From contig JAEUMR010000068.1 of the NCBI GenBank assembly GCA_016791385.1, forward strand, positions 1 to 64,000: a stretch of DNA of 64,000 nucleotides. Direction: 5' to 3'. Within the stretch, counting starts at the first letter, position 1. The number at the start of each line of letters is the position of its first letter. A model generated the notes under the pieces. The model saw nothing but the letters and a program-made list of their open reading frames with translations, ran no database searches and was not told the origin of the DNA. Both the position numbers and the translations under genes were made by a program. This stretch comes from Hyphomonadaceae bacterium (GTDB lineage Bacteria > Pseudomonadota > Alphaproteobacteria > Caulobacterales > Aquidulcibacteraceae). This document shows positions 33,344 to 42,681 of this stretch, one piece after another.

Positions 33344-33587
33344 GCTTCGTAGCCTTTCGGGCCGAAATGATGCGGCGTGTATTTTCGTCTCTGTAAGTCG
33401 CGACGACGAACAGGACCCCGCCACGCGACATTCCAATGACGATGTCCCGATCTTCTCCGTAATCGAAGCGATCATCTGCTTCTTCGATACGATTGGGGTC
33501 TTCCAGGGCGACAATGGCGTCCTGAAAATCGATCCCATGCAGCCGGCGGTTGGACGCGGCTTTGACCTTGTCCCATTCGTAACGCAC
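33300..33587 (-). CDS. brnT: BrnT-family ribonuclease toxin
   Basis: This 95-residue toxin shows the BrnT pattern: YEWDKVKAASNRRLHGIDFQDA, then DREDIVIGM-like (EDRDIVIGMSRGGVLFVVATYRDENTRRIISARKAT). BrnT proteins are RelE-like ribonucleases. The GTG start at 33587 fits a promoter with almost no leader. The partner is an XRE-type antitoxin and not the usual BrnA ribbon-helix-helix. Confidence 0.85.
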   Translation of the reverse strand: MRYEWDKVKAASNRRLHGIDFQDAIVALEDPNRIEEADDRFDYGEDRDIVIGMSRGGVLFVVATYRDENTRRIISARKATKHEKDRYHAGDREIW

Positions 33588-33592
33588 TCGAC

Positions 33593-33621
33593 ACGGTACC
33601 GGGTATCGGTACCGTAGTCAA
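33593..33621 (-). promoter_or_regulatory. promoter and operator of the BrnT pair
   Basis: On the minus strand TTGACT (33616-33621) and TACCGT (33593-33598) are 17 bases apart. Two GGTACC palindromes (33595-33600 and 33608-33613, 13 bases centre to centre) lie over the -10 box and in the spacer, where a repressor would block transcription. The start would fall next to the GTG codon. Confidence 0.55.
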
Positions 33622-33722
33622 GCTAACGCAGCCTACGAGAATGGCAGCTTTCGGCGACATGAGCCCGTTCGTCACTTCAGTAAGAATGGCCGACTCGACG
33701 TGAACCGGCCATTCTATGCGGC

Positions 33723-33908
33723 TCAGAGGTCGACGCCTCCCGAGATGGCGATGGCGTCATCGACCTCGACGCCCAGATAGCGAACGGTGCTCTCCAGCTT
33801 GGAGTGGCCGAGGAGCAGCTGCACGGCGCGCAGGTTGCCGGTCTTGCGATAGATCAGCGCCGCCTTTGTACGGCGCAGCGAGTGCGTGCCGTAGGTCGCT
33901 GGAGCGGC
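33723..33908 (-). pseudogene. tyrosine recombinase remnant (copy 3)
   Basis: Only the C-terminal 60 or so residues remain: TYGTHSLRRTKAALIYRKTG with the HxxR motif, then LLLGHSKLESTVRYLGVEVDDAI with the His and Tyr. The first active-site Arg and upstream domain are gone. Beyond about 33908 the sequence no longer matches the other copies. It lies on the opposite strand from copies 1 and 2. Confidence 0.75.
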
Positions 33909-34378
33909 GCCTGCGCCGTTCGATTCGCCGTTAACTGACCCGCGCGCGTAGCCGGCCCAATTCACAAAGGTTGTTGCGGGTCAAACCGAGGTTTGAGCTG
34001 GCGGCGCCGGCAACCGCCCGGCCCGAGCGGGCATTCGAGCCGCTCCGGCGCGCCAAGCGTTTCATGCGTATCGGCGTTGAGAGGGACAAGCTCTCCATCT
34101 TGGCTGGAGAGGATTGATTCCGCACGACAGGGGGCCGAGCTTCAATTCCATTTGAGCGATGGCTGGCTCGCCATGAGAGGCGGCCAGCGCGCGCTGGTGG
34201 GCGCGCGGAGAACGAGATCGTCGCTGCGGCGATGATGTGGCGAAACCACTCGGTCAATTTCCCCTGTCGATAGGCGCAAGAGGCACGATCGTGCCAATCG
34301 ACGCCGGCGCGATCTGGGTGTTCGCTTGGAACGCCGGCAGAGCGATTGTGCAAGAGCGCCGGTTTTTTGGGGGGCTTG
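33909..34378. other. intergenic region before traG
   Basis: About 470 bases without a supported gene. Frames on both strands are open by chance but have no recognisable product. The region joins the truncated recombinase to the conjugation operon and probably contains the traG-trb promoter. No clear -35/-10 pair stands out. Confidence 0.45.
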
Positions 34379-36340
34379 ATGCGGGTTGCGGCGGCGCTCT
34401 CCATCGTATTGGCGTGCGGCGCAGCCTCATGCCTGGCCGCGACGCAATCCGTGGCCGCCATGTTTCGGTATCAGCCCGCGCTCGGGGATGCAGCGATGCG
34501 CGTGGGCGATACGCCTCTTTATTGGCCGTGGGCCGTCCTGAGTTGGTCGGAGCGTTGGCGCGAGACCTATCCCAAGCCCTTCGCGCTCGCTGACCTTATC
34601 CTTGTGCTCGGCGCGGGGACCACAGCGCTGCTCTGCGCGATCGCGAGCCGGAACGGGACGCCAATGCTTCGCCGCCATGGCCAAAGCGGCTGGGCCTCGT
34701 TCGCCGACGTTCGCGCCGCTGAACTGTTCGCCTCCGCAGGCGCTGTCCTTGGCTGGTTCGAAGGCGAGATCATCGCCTATAACGGCGCCGGCCATCTTCT
34801 CCTCGTCGGCGCCTCGCGGTCAGGCAAGGGGCGGGGCCACGTCGTGCCTACGCTCCTTGCCTGGCCGCGCTCCGTCTTGGTTCTGGACGTCAAAGGCGAA
34901 CTCGCCGATGGCGATGCGCGTCACGAGTTTCCGGGCGTTGCGGGCTTTCGTGCAGAGCTGGGGCCGGTGCTGCGCTTTGCGCCGACTGCAGCCAAGAGCG
35001 CGCGCTTTAATCCGCTGTTCGAGGTGCGCAAAGGCGCCAACGAAGTGCGCGATGTGCAGAACATCGTCGAGATCATCGTCGATCCGGCCGGCGATGGACG
35101 CCATGCCGATTTCTGGGACCGCAGCGCCAAGCAGATTTTGGTCGGCCTCATTCTGCATGTGCTCTATTTGGAGCCAGATCATCGCAAGACGCTCGCTGTC
35201 GTGCGCGAAAAGCTGCGCGACCTCGACGCCTGCGCACAGCAGATGCGCATCGTTCTGCATCGCCGCTGCCCAGTGAGCGGCCAGCCGCAAGTCCATCCTG
35301 AGGTGCTGCACGCTGCGGAATCCTATCTCTCGAGTGAGGAGCGCGTCCGCTCCGGTGTGAAGGCGACAGCGGAAAGCTTTTTCGGCGTGTTCGCCGACCC
35401 GCTCGTCGCCGCCAACACAAGCGCATCCGATTTCCGCGTCGGCGATCTTATGTGCCACGACCTGCCGGTCTCCCTTTTTCTGCAGCCGCCGCCGTCGGAC
35501 GCCCAGCGTCTGATGCCGCTGATGCGGCTCGTGCTCAACCAGATGACACGCGCGCTCATGGAACATCAGACAAGGGACGCAAGCGGCCGCACTAAGCGTC
35601 ACGATCTCATGCTGTTGCTCGACGAGTTTCCCCAACTCGGCCGTCTTCCATTCTTCGAAACAGCGATGGGCGCTTTCGCTGGCTACGGGCTCAAAGCTTA
35701 CCTCGTCTGTCAGAGCCTCAACCACATCGCGCGCACCTACGGCCGCGACAGCGTCATCATCGACAATTGTCATGTGGTCACTGCGTTCGCCGCCGCCGAC
35801 CTTGAGACGGCCAAGACCATCTCCGCCATGGCGGGGGAGCGCTGGGAGGTGGTCGAACAGGAAAACGTCGCGCGGCCGCGAGCCATTCTGGGTTCCCGTC
35901 GCGGTTCGACGACCTATCGCGAAGAGAAGCGCCCCTTGTTGCTGCCCGGCGATGTGCGCCAGCTCGCCTCCGGCGAGCAGATCGTCTTCGTAGCCGGCGC
36001 CAAGCCCATCCGATCCAAGAAGCTCAGGTTCGATGAGGAGCCGTTGTTTCAGTCACGCCTGAAGCCCGCCCCATATGAGCCGATTACGCTCTCTACAAAG
36101 CACGATTGGGCCGGCGTGCGCCCGCTTGGACAATTGGCAAAGGGCGAGCGCGGCGCGGTGCGCACAGCGCCCGTGTTCAAACGCAAGGATGCCAAGGCGG
36201 AGGCCCAAGGCGATCTCTTCAGCGAGCTCTCCATCTCAGAGCGCGCGCTTGCCGGCTTCCGCCGCGCCGAGGCCGCGCCAGATGGCTCACAATCCACGCC
36301 GGCCGACGCCACGGGACCGGCCTCGAGCACGGGGATATGA
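34379..36340 (+). CDS. traG: type IV coupling protein TraG/VirD4
   Basis: This 653-residue inner-membrane ATPase links the relaxosome to the secretion channel. N-terminal membrane segments lie within residues 1-110. The Walker A box GASRSGKGRG is near residue 144 and Walker B LLLDEFPQLGR near residue 412, with LVCQSLNHIARTYG after it. The ATG at 34379 follows a G-rich ribosome site; an earlier in-frame GTG at 34346 is less likely. Its stop overlaps the next gene as ATGA. Confidence 0.93.
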   Translation: MRVAAALSIVLACGAASCLAATQSVAAMFRYQPALGDAAMRVGDTPLYWPWAVLSWSERWRETYPKPFALADLILVLGAGTTALLCAIASRNGTPMLRRHGQSGWASFADVRAAELFASAGAVLGWFEGEIIAYNGAGHLLLVGASRSGKGRGHVVPTLLAWPRSVLVLDVKGELADGDARHEFPGVAGFRAELGPVLRFAPTAAKSARFNPLFEVRKGANEVRDVQNIVEIIVDPAGDGRHADFWDRSAKQILVGLILHVLYLEPDHRKTLAVVREKLRDLDACAQQMRIVLHRRCPVSGQPQVHPEVLHAAESYLSSEERVRSGVKATAESFFGVFADPLVAANTSASDFRVGDLMCHDLPVSLFLQPPPSDAQRLMPLMRLVLNQMTRALMEHQTRDASGRTKRHDLMLLLDEFPQLGRLPFFETAMGAFAGYGLKAYLVCQSLNHIARTYGRDSVIIDNCHVVTAFAAADLETAKTISAMAGERWEVVEQENVARPRAILGSRRGSTTYREEKRPLLLPGDVRQLASGEQIVFVAGAKPIRSKKLRFDEEPLFQSRLKPAPYEPITLSTKHDWAGVRPLGQLAKGERGAVRTAPVFKRKDAKAEAQGDLFSELSISERALAGFRRAEAAPDGSQSTPADATGPASSTGI

Positions 36341-36792
36341 TCGCAATGCCGGGCCCCCCGACCAGCGTTTATCTTCCTCCCGACCTTCGCGCCAAGGTGA
36401 CACGGCTGGCCGATGCTCAAGGACGCGCTGTCTCGAGCGTTATCGTCGATGCGGTGCGCCAGAAGCTGGCGCGCGCAGAGAATGCCGGCGGTGACAGCGT
36501 GGCGCTGGGCCATCGTATCGCGCGCATGGAGCAACGGCTCGAGAAAGTCATCCGCGACAGCGCGATGATCAAGGAGAGCTTGTTGCTTTTTGTCCGGGTG
36601 TGGCTCGAACATAATCCGCCCTTGGACGAGGCGATCGAGGAGAGCGCAGCGGCCAGCGCCTCGGCGCGCTTCGAGCGCTTTCTCGATTATGTCGCCAACG
36701 CGATCGATTCCGGCCGCTCGTCCGAATTCTTTTCCGCCGCCGACAGGAGCGGCGCCGGCGGCGGCGCCTCAACGCAAGGCGCTGCATCATGA
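36337..36792 (+). CDS. CopG/ribbon-helix-helix protein of the trb operon
   Basis: A 151-residue protein with an N-terminal ribbon-helix-helix (TSVYLPPDLRAKVTRLADAQGRAVSSVIVDAVRQKL) and a coiled-coil-like middle (HRIARMEQRLEKVIRD). Genes of this kind commonly stand between traG and trbB in Trb-type elements and may set operon dosage. It has ATGA overlaps with both neighbours. Confidence 0.8.
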   Translation: MIAMPGPPTSVYLPPDLRAKVTRLADAQGRAVSSVIVDAVRQKLARAENAGGDSVALGHRIARMEQRLEKVIRDSAMIKESLLLFVRVWLEHNPPLDEAIEESAAASASARFERFLDYVANAIDSGRSSEFFSAADRSGAGGGASTQGAAS

Positions 36793-37757
36793 CGATGCAA
36801 GCGCTCCCCCTTGCCGCCGCGCGTCGCCGTTCGGCCCTCGAACGATCGTTAGGACCGGCTGTCGCCGACGCGCTGGCGCGCGGCGATGTCGTCGAAGCCA
36901 TGATCAACGCCGATGGAGCGCTTTGGCTCGATGTGGTGGGCGAGGGCCTCATCTCGACCGATGTCGTGCTGAGCGCCGCGGACCGGGAAGCGGCGATACG
37001 GCTGATTGCCCATGAAGCGGGGGAAGTGGTCGGCGAAGCCAATCCGTCGCTTGCAGCCATTCTGCCGGGTTCGCTTGCGCGCGTGCAGGCCGTGCTGCCC
37101 CCGCTCAGCGCCGCGCCCTTGATCGCCATCCGCAAACGTCCTTCGCGGCGGTTCAGCCTGGACGATTATGTCGCAGACAGCATTGCGACGCCCGCTCAAG
37201 CCGAGGCGCTGCGCAACGCCGTCGCCGCCCGGCGCAATATTATCGTCGCCGGCGGCACGGGATCGGGAAAGACGACCTTGCTCAACGCGCTCTTGGCGGA
37301 GTCATGCTTCCGCGATGCGCGCGTGGTCATTCTGGAAGACACGGCCGAGCTGCAATGTTCGAGCCTCAATGCGGTCCTGTTGCTGACGCGCCGGGCGGCG
37401 CCTGCCGTGACTATGCGCGACCTGGTGCAGATGACGCTCCGGCTCCGTCCCGACCGCATCGTCGTCGGAGAGGTCCGCGACGGCGCTGCGTTGGAAGTGC
37501 TCAAGGCCTGGAACACCGGCCATCCCGGCGGGCTCCTTAGTCTGCATGCAAATTCAGCGGCCGATGCTTTGGCGCGGCTTGAAGACCTTTGCGTCGAAGC
37601 GGTGGGCGCAGCGCCAAGGCGCATGATCGCCGGCGCGGTCGATATGATTGTCTTCATCGCGCGCACCGCCAATGGACGGCGCATCACCGAGATCAGTCAC
37701 GTCGAAGGCCGCGAGGGCGGGCTCTATCGCTTCGCGCGGCCGCCGCCGGACGGCTGA
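36789..37757 (+). CDS. trbB: conjugal transfer ATPase TrbB (VirB11-like)
   Basis: This 322-residue hexameric ATPase powers pilus assembly and substrate transfer. Walker A GGTGSGKTTLLNALL is near residue 155. LEDTAELQ, LRLRPDRIVVGEVRDGAAL and GHPGGLLSLHANSA are the Asp, Walker B and His boxes of the VirB11 family. It overlaps the preceding gene by four bases. Confidence 0.93.
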   Translation: MTMQALPLAAARRRSALERSLGPAVADALARGDVVEAMINADGALWLDVVGEGLISTDVVLSAADREAAIRLIAHEAGEVVGEANPSLAAILPGSLARVQAVLPPLSAAPLIAIRKRPSRRFSLDDYVADSIATPAQAEALRNAVAARRNIIVAGGTGSGKTTLLNALLAESCFRDARVVILEDTAELQCSSLNAVLLLTRRAAPAVTMRDLVQMTLRLRPDRIVVGEVRDGAALEVLKAWNTGHPGGLLSLHANSAADALARLEDLCVEAVGAAPRRMIAGAVDMIVFIARTANGRRITEISHVEGREGGLYRFARPPPDG

Positions 37758-37804
37758 ACAGATCAGCCCTCGCAGCTTTCATTCCTCAACTTAAGAGACC
37801 GAAC

Positions 37805-38128
37805 ATGCTCCACCGGCCAACGAGCGCCGGACGCTGCCTGGCGTCCGCCGCACTGATCACACTCGTGTTTGTTGCTCCTGCTTACGCGGCAGGGTCCGGC
37901 ATGCCGTGGGAGGGCCCGCTTGAACAGATCGTCGATTCCATCACCGGGCCGGTGGCGCGCGCCGCCGCGGTGATCGCCATCGTCATCGCCGGCGTCACCA
38001 TCATCTTCTCCGAAGGCGGGGGCGGGGTGCGCAAGCTGGCCTTTGTCGGCCTCGGCATCGCGGTGATGTTCGCCGCTGTCAGCTTCTTCCTCGACTTCTT
38101 CGGCTTTGCCGGTGGGGCCGTGTTGTGA
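37805..38128 (+). CDS. trbC: pilin precursor TrbC
   Basis: A 107-residue prepilin with a signal sequence (about residues 1-31, ending AYA) and two hydrophobic segments (VARAAAVIAIVIAGVTIIF and LGIAVMFAAVSFFLDFFG). After signal cleavage TraF would cyclise it into the pilin. AAGAGA precedes the ATG. It overlaps trbD by four bases (GTGA). Confidence 0.88.
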   Translation: MLHRPTSAGRCLASAALITLVFVAPAYAAGSGMPWEGPLEQIVDSITGPVARAAAVIAIVIAGVTIIFSEGGGGVRKLAFVGLGIAVMFAAVSFFLDFFGFAGGAVL

Positions 38129-38409
38129 GCGCAATTGGTCATGCCGCCGCAGATAACGTCGATGGCTTCGTGCTGCCGCTACGCACATCGCTGACGCGGC
38201 CGATCCTGATGGGCGGGGCGCCGCGCGCCTTCGCCATTTTGAATGCGACATTAGGCGCCGCGATCGGTCTGGGTCTGCAGCAACCTTTCATCGGCTTGCC
38301 GCTCTGGGCGGTGTTGCAGGGCGCCGCCGCCTGGGCCGCGACGCGTGATCCTTGGTTCATCGAGACCTGGCCGCGCCACCTCGCCAAGCCTGTCTATTTC
38401 GGCACGTAA
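38125..38409 (+). CDS. trbD: conjugal transfer protein TrbD (VirB3-like)
   Basis: A 94-residue inner-membrane protein with the family pattern LTRPILMGGAPRAFAILN followed by two membrane segments and WFIETWPRHL. It begins with GTG inside the trbC stop. It works with the TrbE ATPase. Confidence 0.88.
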   Translation: MSAIGHAAADNVDGFVLPLRTSLTRPILMGGAPRAFAILNATLGAAIGLGLQQPFIGLPLWAVLQGAAAWAATRDPWFIETWPRHLAKPVYFGT

Positions 38410-38419
38410 GCGAGGGGCC

Positions 38420-40927
38420 ATGTTCGATCTCCGCCCTTACAGAAACAGCGCTTCAAGGCTCAGCGATTACCTGCCGTGGGCCGCGCTCGTGGCGCCCGGC
38501 ATTATCCTCAACAAGGACGGCGCCTTTCAGCGCACGCTCGAATTTCGCGGCCAGGATCTCGATTCCGCGACGCAGGCCGAACTCGTGGGCGCGGCCGCGC
38601 GTCTCAACAACGCCTTGAGACGCTTTGGGTCGGGCTGGTGTCTGCACGTCGAGGCGCGCCGCGATCCCGCGCCTGGCTATCCGGACGCACGCTGGACCAA
38701 CGCCGCCGCCTGGCTGGTCGATGAAGAGCGGCGGGCCGTGTTCGAGGCGGCGGGGCTGCGGTTCGAGAGCCGCTACTTCCTGACCTTCACCTGGCTGGCG
38801 CCCGCCGAGAGGCAGGGCAAACTCGAGCAAGTGCTGTTCGAAGGGGGGCCCGAGCGGAAGGCCGCATCTCCTGAAAGCGGCATCGCCTATTCTGCCGCGC
38901 TCACGCGCTTCATCGAGCACACCGATGCGGTCGCGGCGTTGATCGAGGCGATGCTGCCAAATGCGACGTGGCTCGATGACGAGGCGACACTCACCTATCT
39001 GCATGATTGTGTGAGCGACCGGCCCCATCGGGTCGCGGTCCCAGAGACACCATTCCATCTCGACGCGTTATTGGCTGACGCGCCGCTCGTGGGTGGCCTC
39101 GCACCGCGTCTCGGCGCGCGTCATCTCAAGGTCATTTCCGTTCGCAGCTTCGTGACGGAGACCGAGCCGGGCCTTCTCGATGCGCTCAATCGCTTGCCGA
39201 TCGCCTATCGCTGGGTGACGCGTTTTCTGCCGCTCGACCGCGAAGAGGCTAGGCGCGAGATCGAGAAAATTCGCAAGCGGTGGTTCTCGAAACGCAAGGG
39301 GTTGCTGACGCTGCTCAGGGAAGCGCTCTTCCGCGAAGAGGCGCTGCTCGTCGACAACGACGCTGCCAACCAAGCGGAAGACGCAGACCTCGCGCTGCAG
39401 GACTTGGGCGCTGAAGGCGTCTGCGCCGGTTTTGTCACCCTCACCATCACTGTCGCGGAAGCGGACGCCGAGGCTGCGCACGACGCTGTCCATCAGATCC
39501 AGCAGGTCGCTGACGGCTTGGGGTTTGTCACGGAAGTGGAAACGGTCAACGCGGTGGAAGCCTGGCTCGGCTCGCTGCCTGGCCACCCTTATGCCGATGT
39601 GCGCCGGCCGCTTCTGACCTCGCCCAGCCTTTCGCACCTCTTGCCCTTGAGCGCGGTGTGGGCCGGGCCGCGCCGCAATACCCATCTTGATGCGCCTTCG
39701 CTGATGCTGACGGCCACCGATGGCGCAACGCCGTTCCGGCTCGACCTCCATGTCGGCGATGTCGGCCACACGATGGTGGTCGGTCCAACCGGCGCTGGTA
39801 AGTCAGTGCTGCTTGCGACCCTCGCTGCGCAATGGCTGCGCTACGACGCCGCTCATCCCGCTGGCGCGCAGATCTATCTGTTCGACAAGGGCCGGTCGGC
39901 CCGCGCCATGATCCTCGCGCTCGGCGGCGACTTCTTCGATCTCGGCGAAGAGGGCGCGCTCGGTTTGCAGCCGCTCGCGCGCATCGACGAGGACGGCGAG
40001 CGGTCATGGGCGCTCGAATGGCTCTGCGATGTGCTGGCAAACGCCCGCGTCGCCATCAATCCGGAACTGAAGAGCGAGGTGTGGACGGCGCTCGGGGTGC
40101 TGGCGAGCCGCCGCGCCGAGGATCGCACGCTGACGCTGCTGGCCGCTTTGATCCAGAACAGAGACGTGCGCGCGAGTCTCGCGCCATTCACACAGGCGGG
40201 CGCGCACGGACGCTTGCTGGACCACGACGCTTCGTCATTGAAAGCCGCCAAGGTGCAAGCGTTCGAGATGGACGATCTCATGCGCCGGCCGGCCGCGATC
40301 GGCGCGGTGCTCGGCGTGCTCTTCCATGAACTCGAGCGTCGCTTCGACGGGCGCCCCACCTTGCTCATTCTCGACGAAGCTTGGCTCTTCCTGAAAGACG
40401 CGACTTTTGCCGCGCAGATCCAGGATTGGTTGAAGACGCTGCGCAAGCGCAACGTCGCGGTGGTGTTTGCAAGCCAAGAGCTTGCCGATGTCGAAGCCAG
40501 CGAAATCGCCTCCACCATCGTCGAAGCGTGCCACACGCGCATCTTCTTAGCCAACGATCGGGCGCGTGAGCCGCGCTCGCGCGCCTTCTACGAGGCTTTG
40601 GGGCTCAACCCGCGCCAGATCGAATTGATCGCTGAAGCCACGCCTAAGCGGGACTATTACCTGGCCTCGCGCGAAGGTTGCCGCTTGTTCGAGTTGGGCT
40701 TAGGGCCTGCCGCGCTCGCCTTCGCCGCCGCCTCGCGCCCTGACGACCAGAATTTAATCGACCAGATACTCGCCGCGCACGGCGCGCCGGCATTTGCGGC
40801 GGCTTGGCTCGACGCCAAGGGATTGCACGCCGCCGCTGATGCGGTCCGCAGGTTCGAGCGCAACCAAAGCGGCGCGGCGCTGGATCCGCTCGTCATCGAT
40901 TACGCAAGCATGGAGTCCGCATTATGA
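38420..40927 (+). CDS. trbE: conjugal transfer ATPase TrbE (VirB4-like)
   Basis: This 835-residue ATPase is the largest motor of the secretion channel. Walker A GPTGAGKSVLLATL lies near residue 455 and Walker B LLILDEAWLFL near residue 650, followed by FASQELADVEASEIASTIVEACHTRIFLAN-type sequence. The start at 38420 has GAGGGG just upstream; an in-frame extension to 38345 lies inside trbD. It overlaps trbJ by four bases. Confidence 0.93.
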   Translation: MFDLRPYRNSASRLSDYLPWAALVAPGIILNKDGAFQRTLEFRGQDLDSATQAELVGAAARLNNALRRFGSGWCLHVEARRDPAPGYPDARWTNAAAWLVDEERRAVFEAAGLRFESRYFLTFTWLAPAERQGKLEQVLFEGGPERKAASPESGIAYSAALTRFIEHTDAVAALIEAMLPNATWLDDEATLTYLHDCVSDRPHRVAVPETPFHLDALLADAPLVGGLAPRLGARHLKVISVRSFVTETEPGLLDALNRLPIAYRWVTRFLPLDREEARREIEKIRKRWFSKRKGLLTLLREALFREEALLVDNDAANQAEDADLALQDLGAEGVCAGFVTLTITVAEADAEAAHDAVHQIQQVADGLGFVTEVETVNAVEAWLGSLPGHPYADVRRPLLTSPSLSHLLPLSAVWAGPRRNTHLDAPSLMLTATDGATPFRLDLHVGDVGHTMVVGPTGAGKSVLLATLAAQWLRYDAAHPAGAQIYLFDKGRSARAMILALGGDFFDLGEEGALGLQPLARIDEDGERSWALEWLCDVLANARVAINPELKSEVWTALGVLASRRAEDRTLTLLAALIQNRDVRASLAPFTQAGAHGRLLDHDASSLKAAKVQAFEMDDLMRRPAAIGAVLGVLFHELERRFDGRPTLLILDEAWLFLKDATFAAQIQDWLKTLRKRNVAVVFASQELADVEASEIASTIVEACHTRIFLANDRAREPRSRAFYEALGLNPRQIELIAEATPKRDYYLASREGCRLFELGLGPAALAFAAASRPDDQNLIDQILAAHGAPAFAAAWLDAKGLHAAADAVRRFERNQSGAALDPLVIDYASMESAL

Positions 40928-41643
40928 GCAAAACGAGATCGCACCGGCGAGCCTTCCTCCTTTTGACCGCGGCAAGCTTGAGCGCGGCGCTCGCTCCGGC
41001 GGCATATGCGCAGATGCGGGTGATCGATCCCAGCAACCTTGCCCAGAACGTGTTGCAGGCGGCGCGCGCTATCGAGCAGATCAACAATCAGATCCGGCAG
41101 ATCGAACAGCAAGCGCAGATGCTGGCGCGATCGCCGCTGCAATTATCGCCCCAGCTCTCGCAGGCGATCGGCGATGCACGTGCGGTGTTCGACGCGGCGA
41201 GCGGGGTCTCGTTCGAGGCGAGTCGGGTTGGAGAGAATCTCCGCGAGCTCTACCCGGAAACGTTCGCGAGATTCGATCTGGAGACCGTGCTCTCGCGGTC
41301 TGATCAATGGCTGGCCGAGAGTCGCGCCAGCCTTGAGCGCGCCATGGAGGCGGAAGCGCGCGCCGCCGCGGCCATAGATCGTGCGCGCGGCGACGTGAAC
41401 GCGGCGTTGTCTGCATCTTCCGGCGCGGAAGGACAAACCGGCGCCGTGCAGGCGGGCAATCAATTATGGGGGCTGATGGCGACGCAGCTGGCGGAAACCC
41501 AAGCGTTGCTCGCCGCTCAAGGCCGGGCGCTTCAGACCGAGCGCATGGAGCGGCTGGCGCGCGAAGAGCGCGCCAGCGAGATCCGCCGCCGCGCCTTTCC
41601 CACCCGCCGCCGCATCGTCGATCCAGCGCGTTCGGCGTTCTGA
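40924..41643 (+). CDS. trbJ: conjugal transfer protein TrbJ (VirB5-like)
   Basis: A 239-residue periplasmic protein with a signal peptide (about residues 1-29, ending AYA) and a long helical body (AIEQINNQIRQIEQQAQML; the charged C-terminal EERASEIRRRAF). VirB5-type proteins are minor pilus-tip components. It is joined to trbE by an ATGA overlap. Confidence 0.88.
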   Translation: MSKTRSHRRAFLLLTAASLSAALAPAAYAQMRVIDPSNLAQNVLQAARAIEQINNQIRQIEQQAQMLARSPLQLSPQLSQAIGDARAVFDAASGVSFEASRVGENLRELYPETFARFDLETVLSRSDQWLAESRASLERAMEAEARAAAAIDRARGDVNAALSASSGAEGQTGAVQAGNQLWGLMATQLAETQALLAAQGRALQTERMERLAREERASEIRRRAFPTRRRIVDPARSAF

Positions 41644-41655
41644 GGGGCAAGCAAC

Positions 41656-42681
41656 ATGGAGCCGACAATTGTCAATTCCTTCTTAGACCGGTTCATCGCC
41701 GTCGCCGACGCCGGCTTTGGGCTGATCCAAGGCGATGTCGGCTATGTCCTGAATGCGCTGATCGTTATCTCGATCGTGCTCGCGGGCGCGCAATGGGCGC
41801 TGGCGCAGGAAGCGCCGATCGCGCCCTTCTTCCGCAAGGTCTTGTTCGTCGGTCTGTTCGCCTTCCTGGTCAACAATTGGAACGCACTCGCCACCGCGAT
41901 CAATCAATCCGGCGCGGAACTGGGCTTGCGCGCCGGCGGTGGCGGCCTCTCGCTGCCCGATCTGCACAATCCCGGCCGCATCGCCGAAATTGGCTCGGAG
42001 CTGTTCGGTCAGACCGTCGAGCTCGGCGAGGGGATGAACATCATCACCGATTTTCTGACGCTGGCGACGATCCTGATCGCCGCCGTGGCCGTGCTGCTCG
42101 CCTTCTTCATTCTCGCCTTGCAGATCTTCGTGGCGCTGATCGCCTTCAAGATCGGATCGCTGGTCGCTTTCGTGGCGTTGCCCTGGGGCGTTTTTAACGG
42201 GACGTCCTGGGTGGCCGAGCGACCGCTCGGGTGGGTGGTCGGCTCGGCGATGCGGCTTTTCGTGCTCGCTTTGATCGCAAGCGTCGCCATCAATTTCGTC
42301 GCGAGCTTGCCCGGCGCCTTCTCTCTGGACGATGGCGGCGTGCTCAACGTGCTGCTGTTTGGGCTCACCATTCTGGCGCTCGCCTGGTTCGGTCCGCAGC
42401 TGGCTTCCGAAGTGGTGCAGGGCCAGCCGCATCTGTCCGGCGCCGACGCAATGCGCAGCGCTGTCGGCGCCGCGGCTGTCAGCGTAGGCGCCGGCATGTT
42501 GGCCGCTGGCGCGGCGCGCGCCGGCGTGCGCGCCGTCAGCGGCTTGCGCGGCCGTTCTTCTGCTCGAGGCGGCCGCAGCGGCGGCGCGGGATCGCGTCCG
42601 GCGCCAGTGATCGATCATGGCCGGTTTCAGCCGCCGCGTCCGTCAACAGGCTCATCCAGCTCAGGAAAGCAGACGCCATGA
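41656..42681 (+). CDS. trbL: conjugal transfer protein TrbL (VirB6-like)
   Basis: A 341-residue polytopic inner-membrane channel subunit with about six membrane segments between residues 35 and 260, then an Ala/Gly/Arg/Ser-rich cytoplasmic tail. It overlaps trbF by four bases. Position, length and hydropathy match TrbL. Confidence 0.9.
   Translation: MEPTIVNSFLDRFIAVADAGFGLIQGDVGYVLNALIVISIVLAGAQWALAQEAPIAPFFRKVLFVGLFAFLVNNWNALATAINQSGAELGLRAGGGGLSLPDLHNPGRIAEIGSELFGQTVELGEGMNIITDFLTLATILIAAVAVLLAFFILALQIFVALIAFKIGSLVAFVALPWGVFNGTSWVAERPLGWVVGSAMRLFVLALIASVAINFVASLPGAFSLDDGGVLNVLLFGLTILALAWFGPQLASEVVQGQPHLSGADAMRSAVGAAAVSVGAGMLAAGAARAGVRAVSGLRGRSSARGGRSGGAGSRPAPVIDHGRFQPPRPSTGSSSSGKQTP

Noticed and set aside
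33931..34461. Minus-strand 176-codon frame before traG
   Set aside because: No motif, no ribosome site, and the traG start and leader occupy the other strand.
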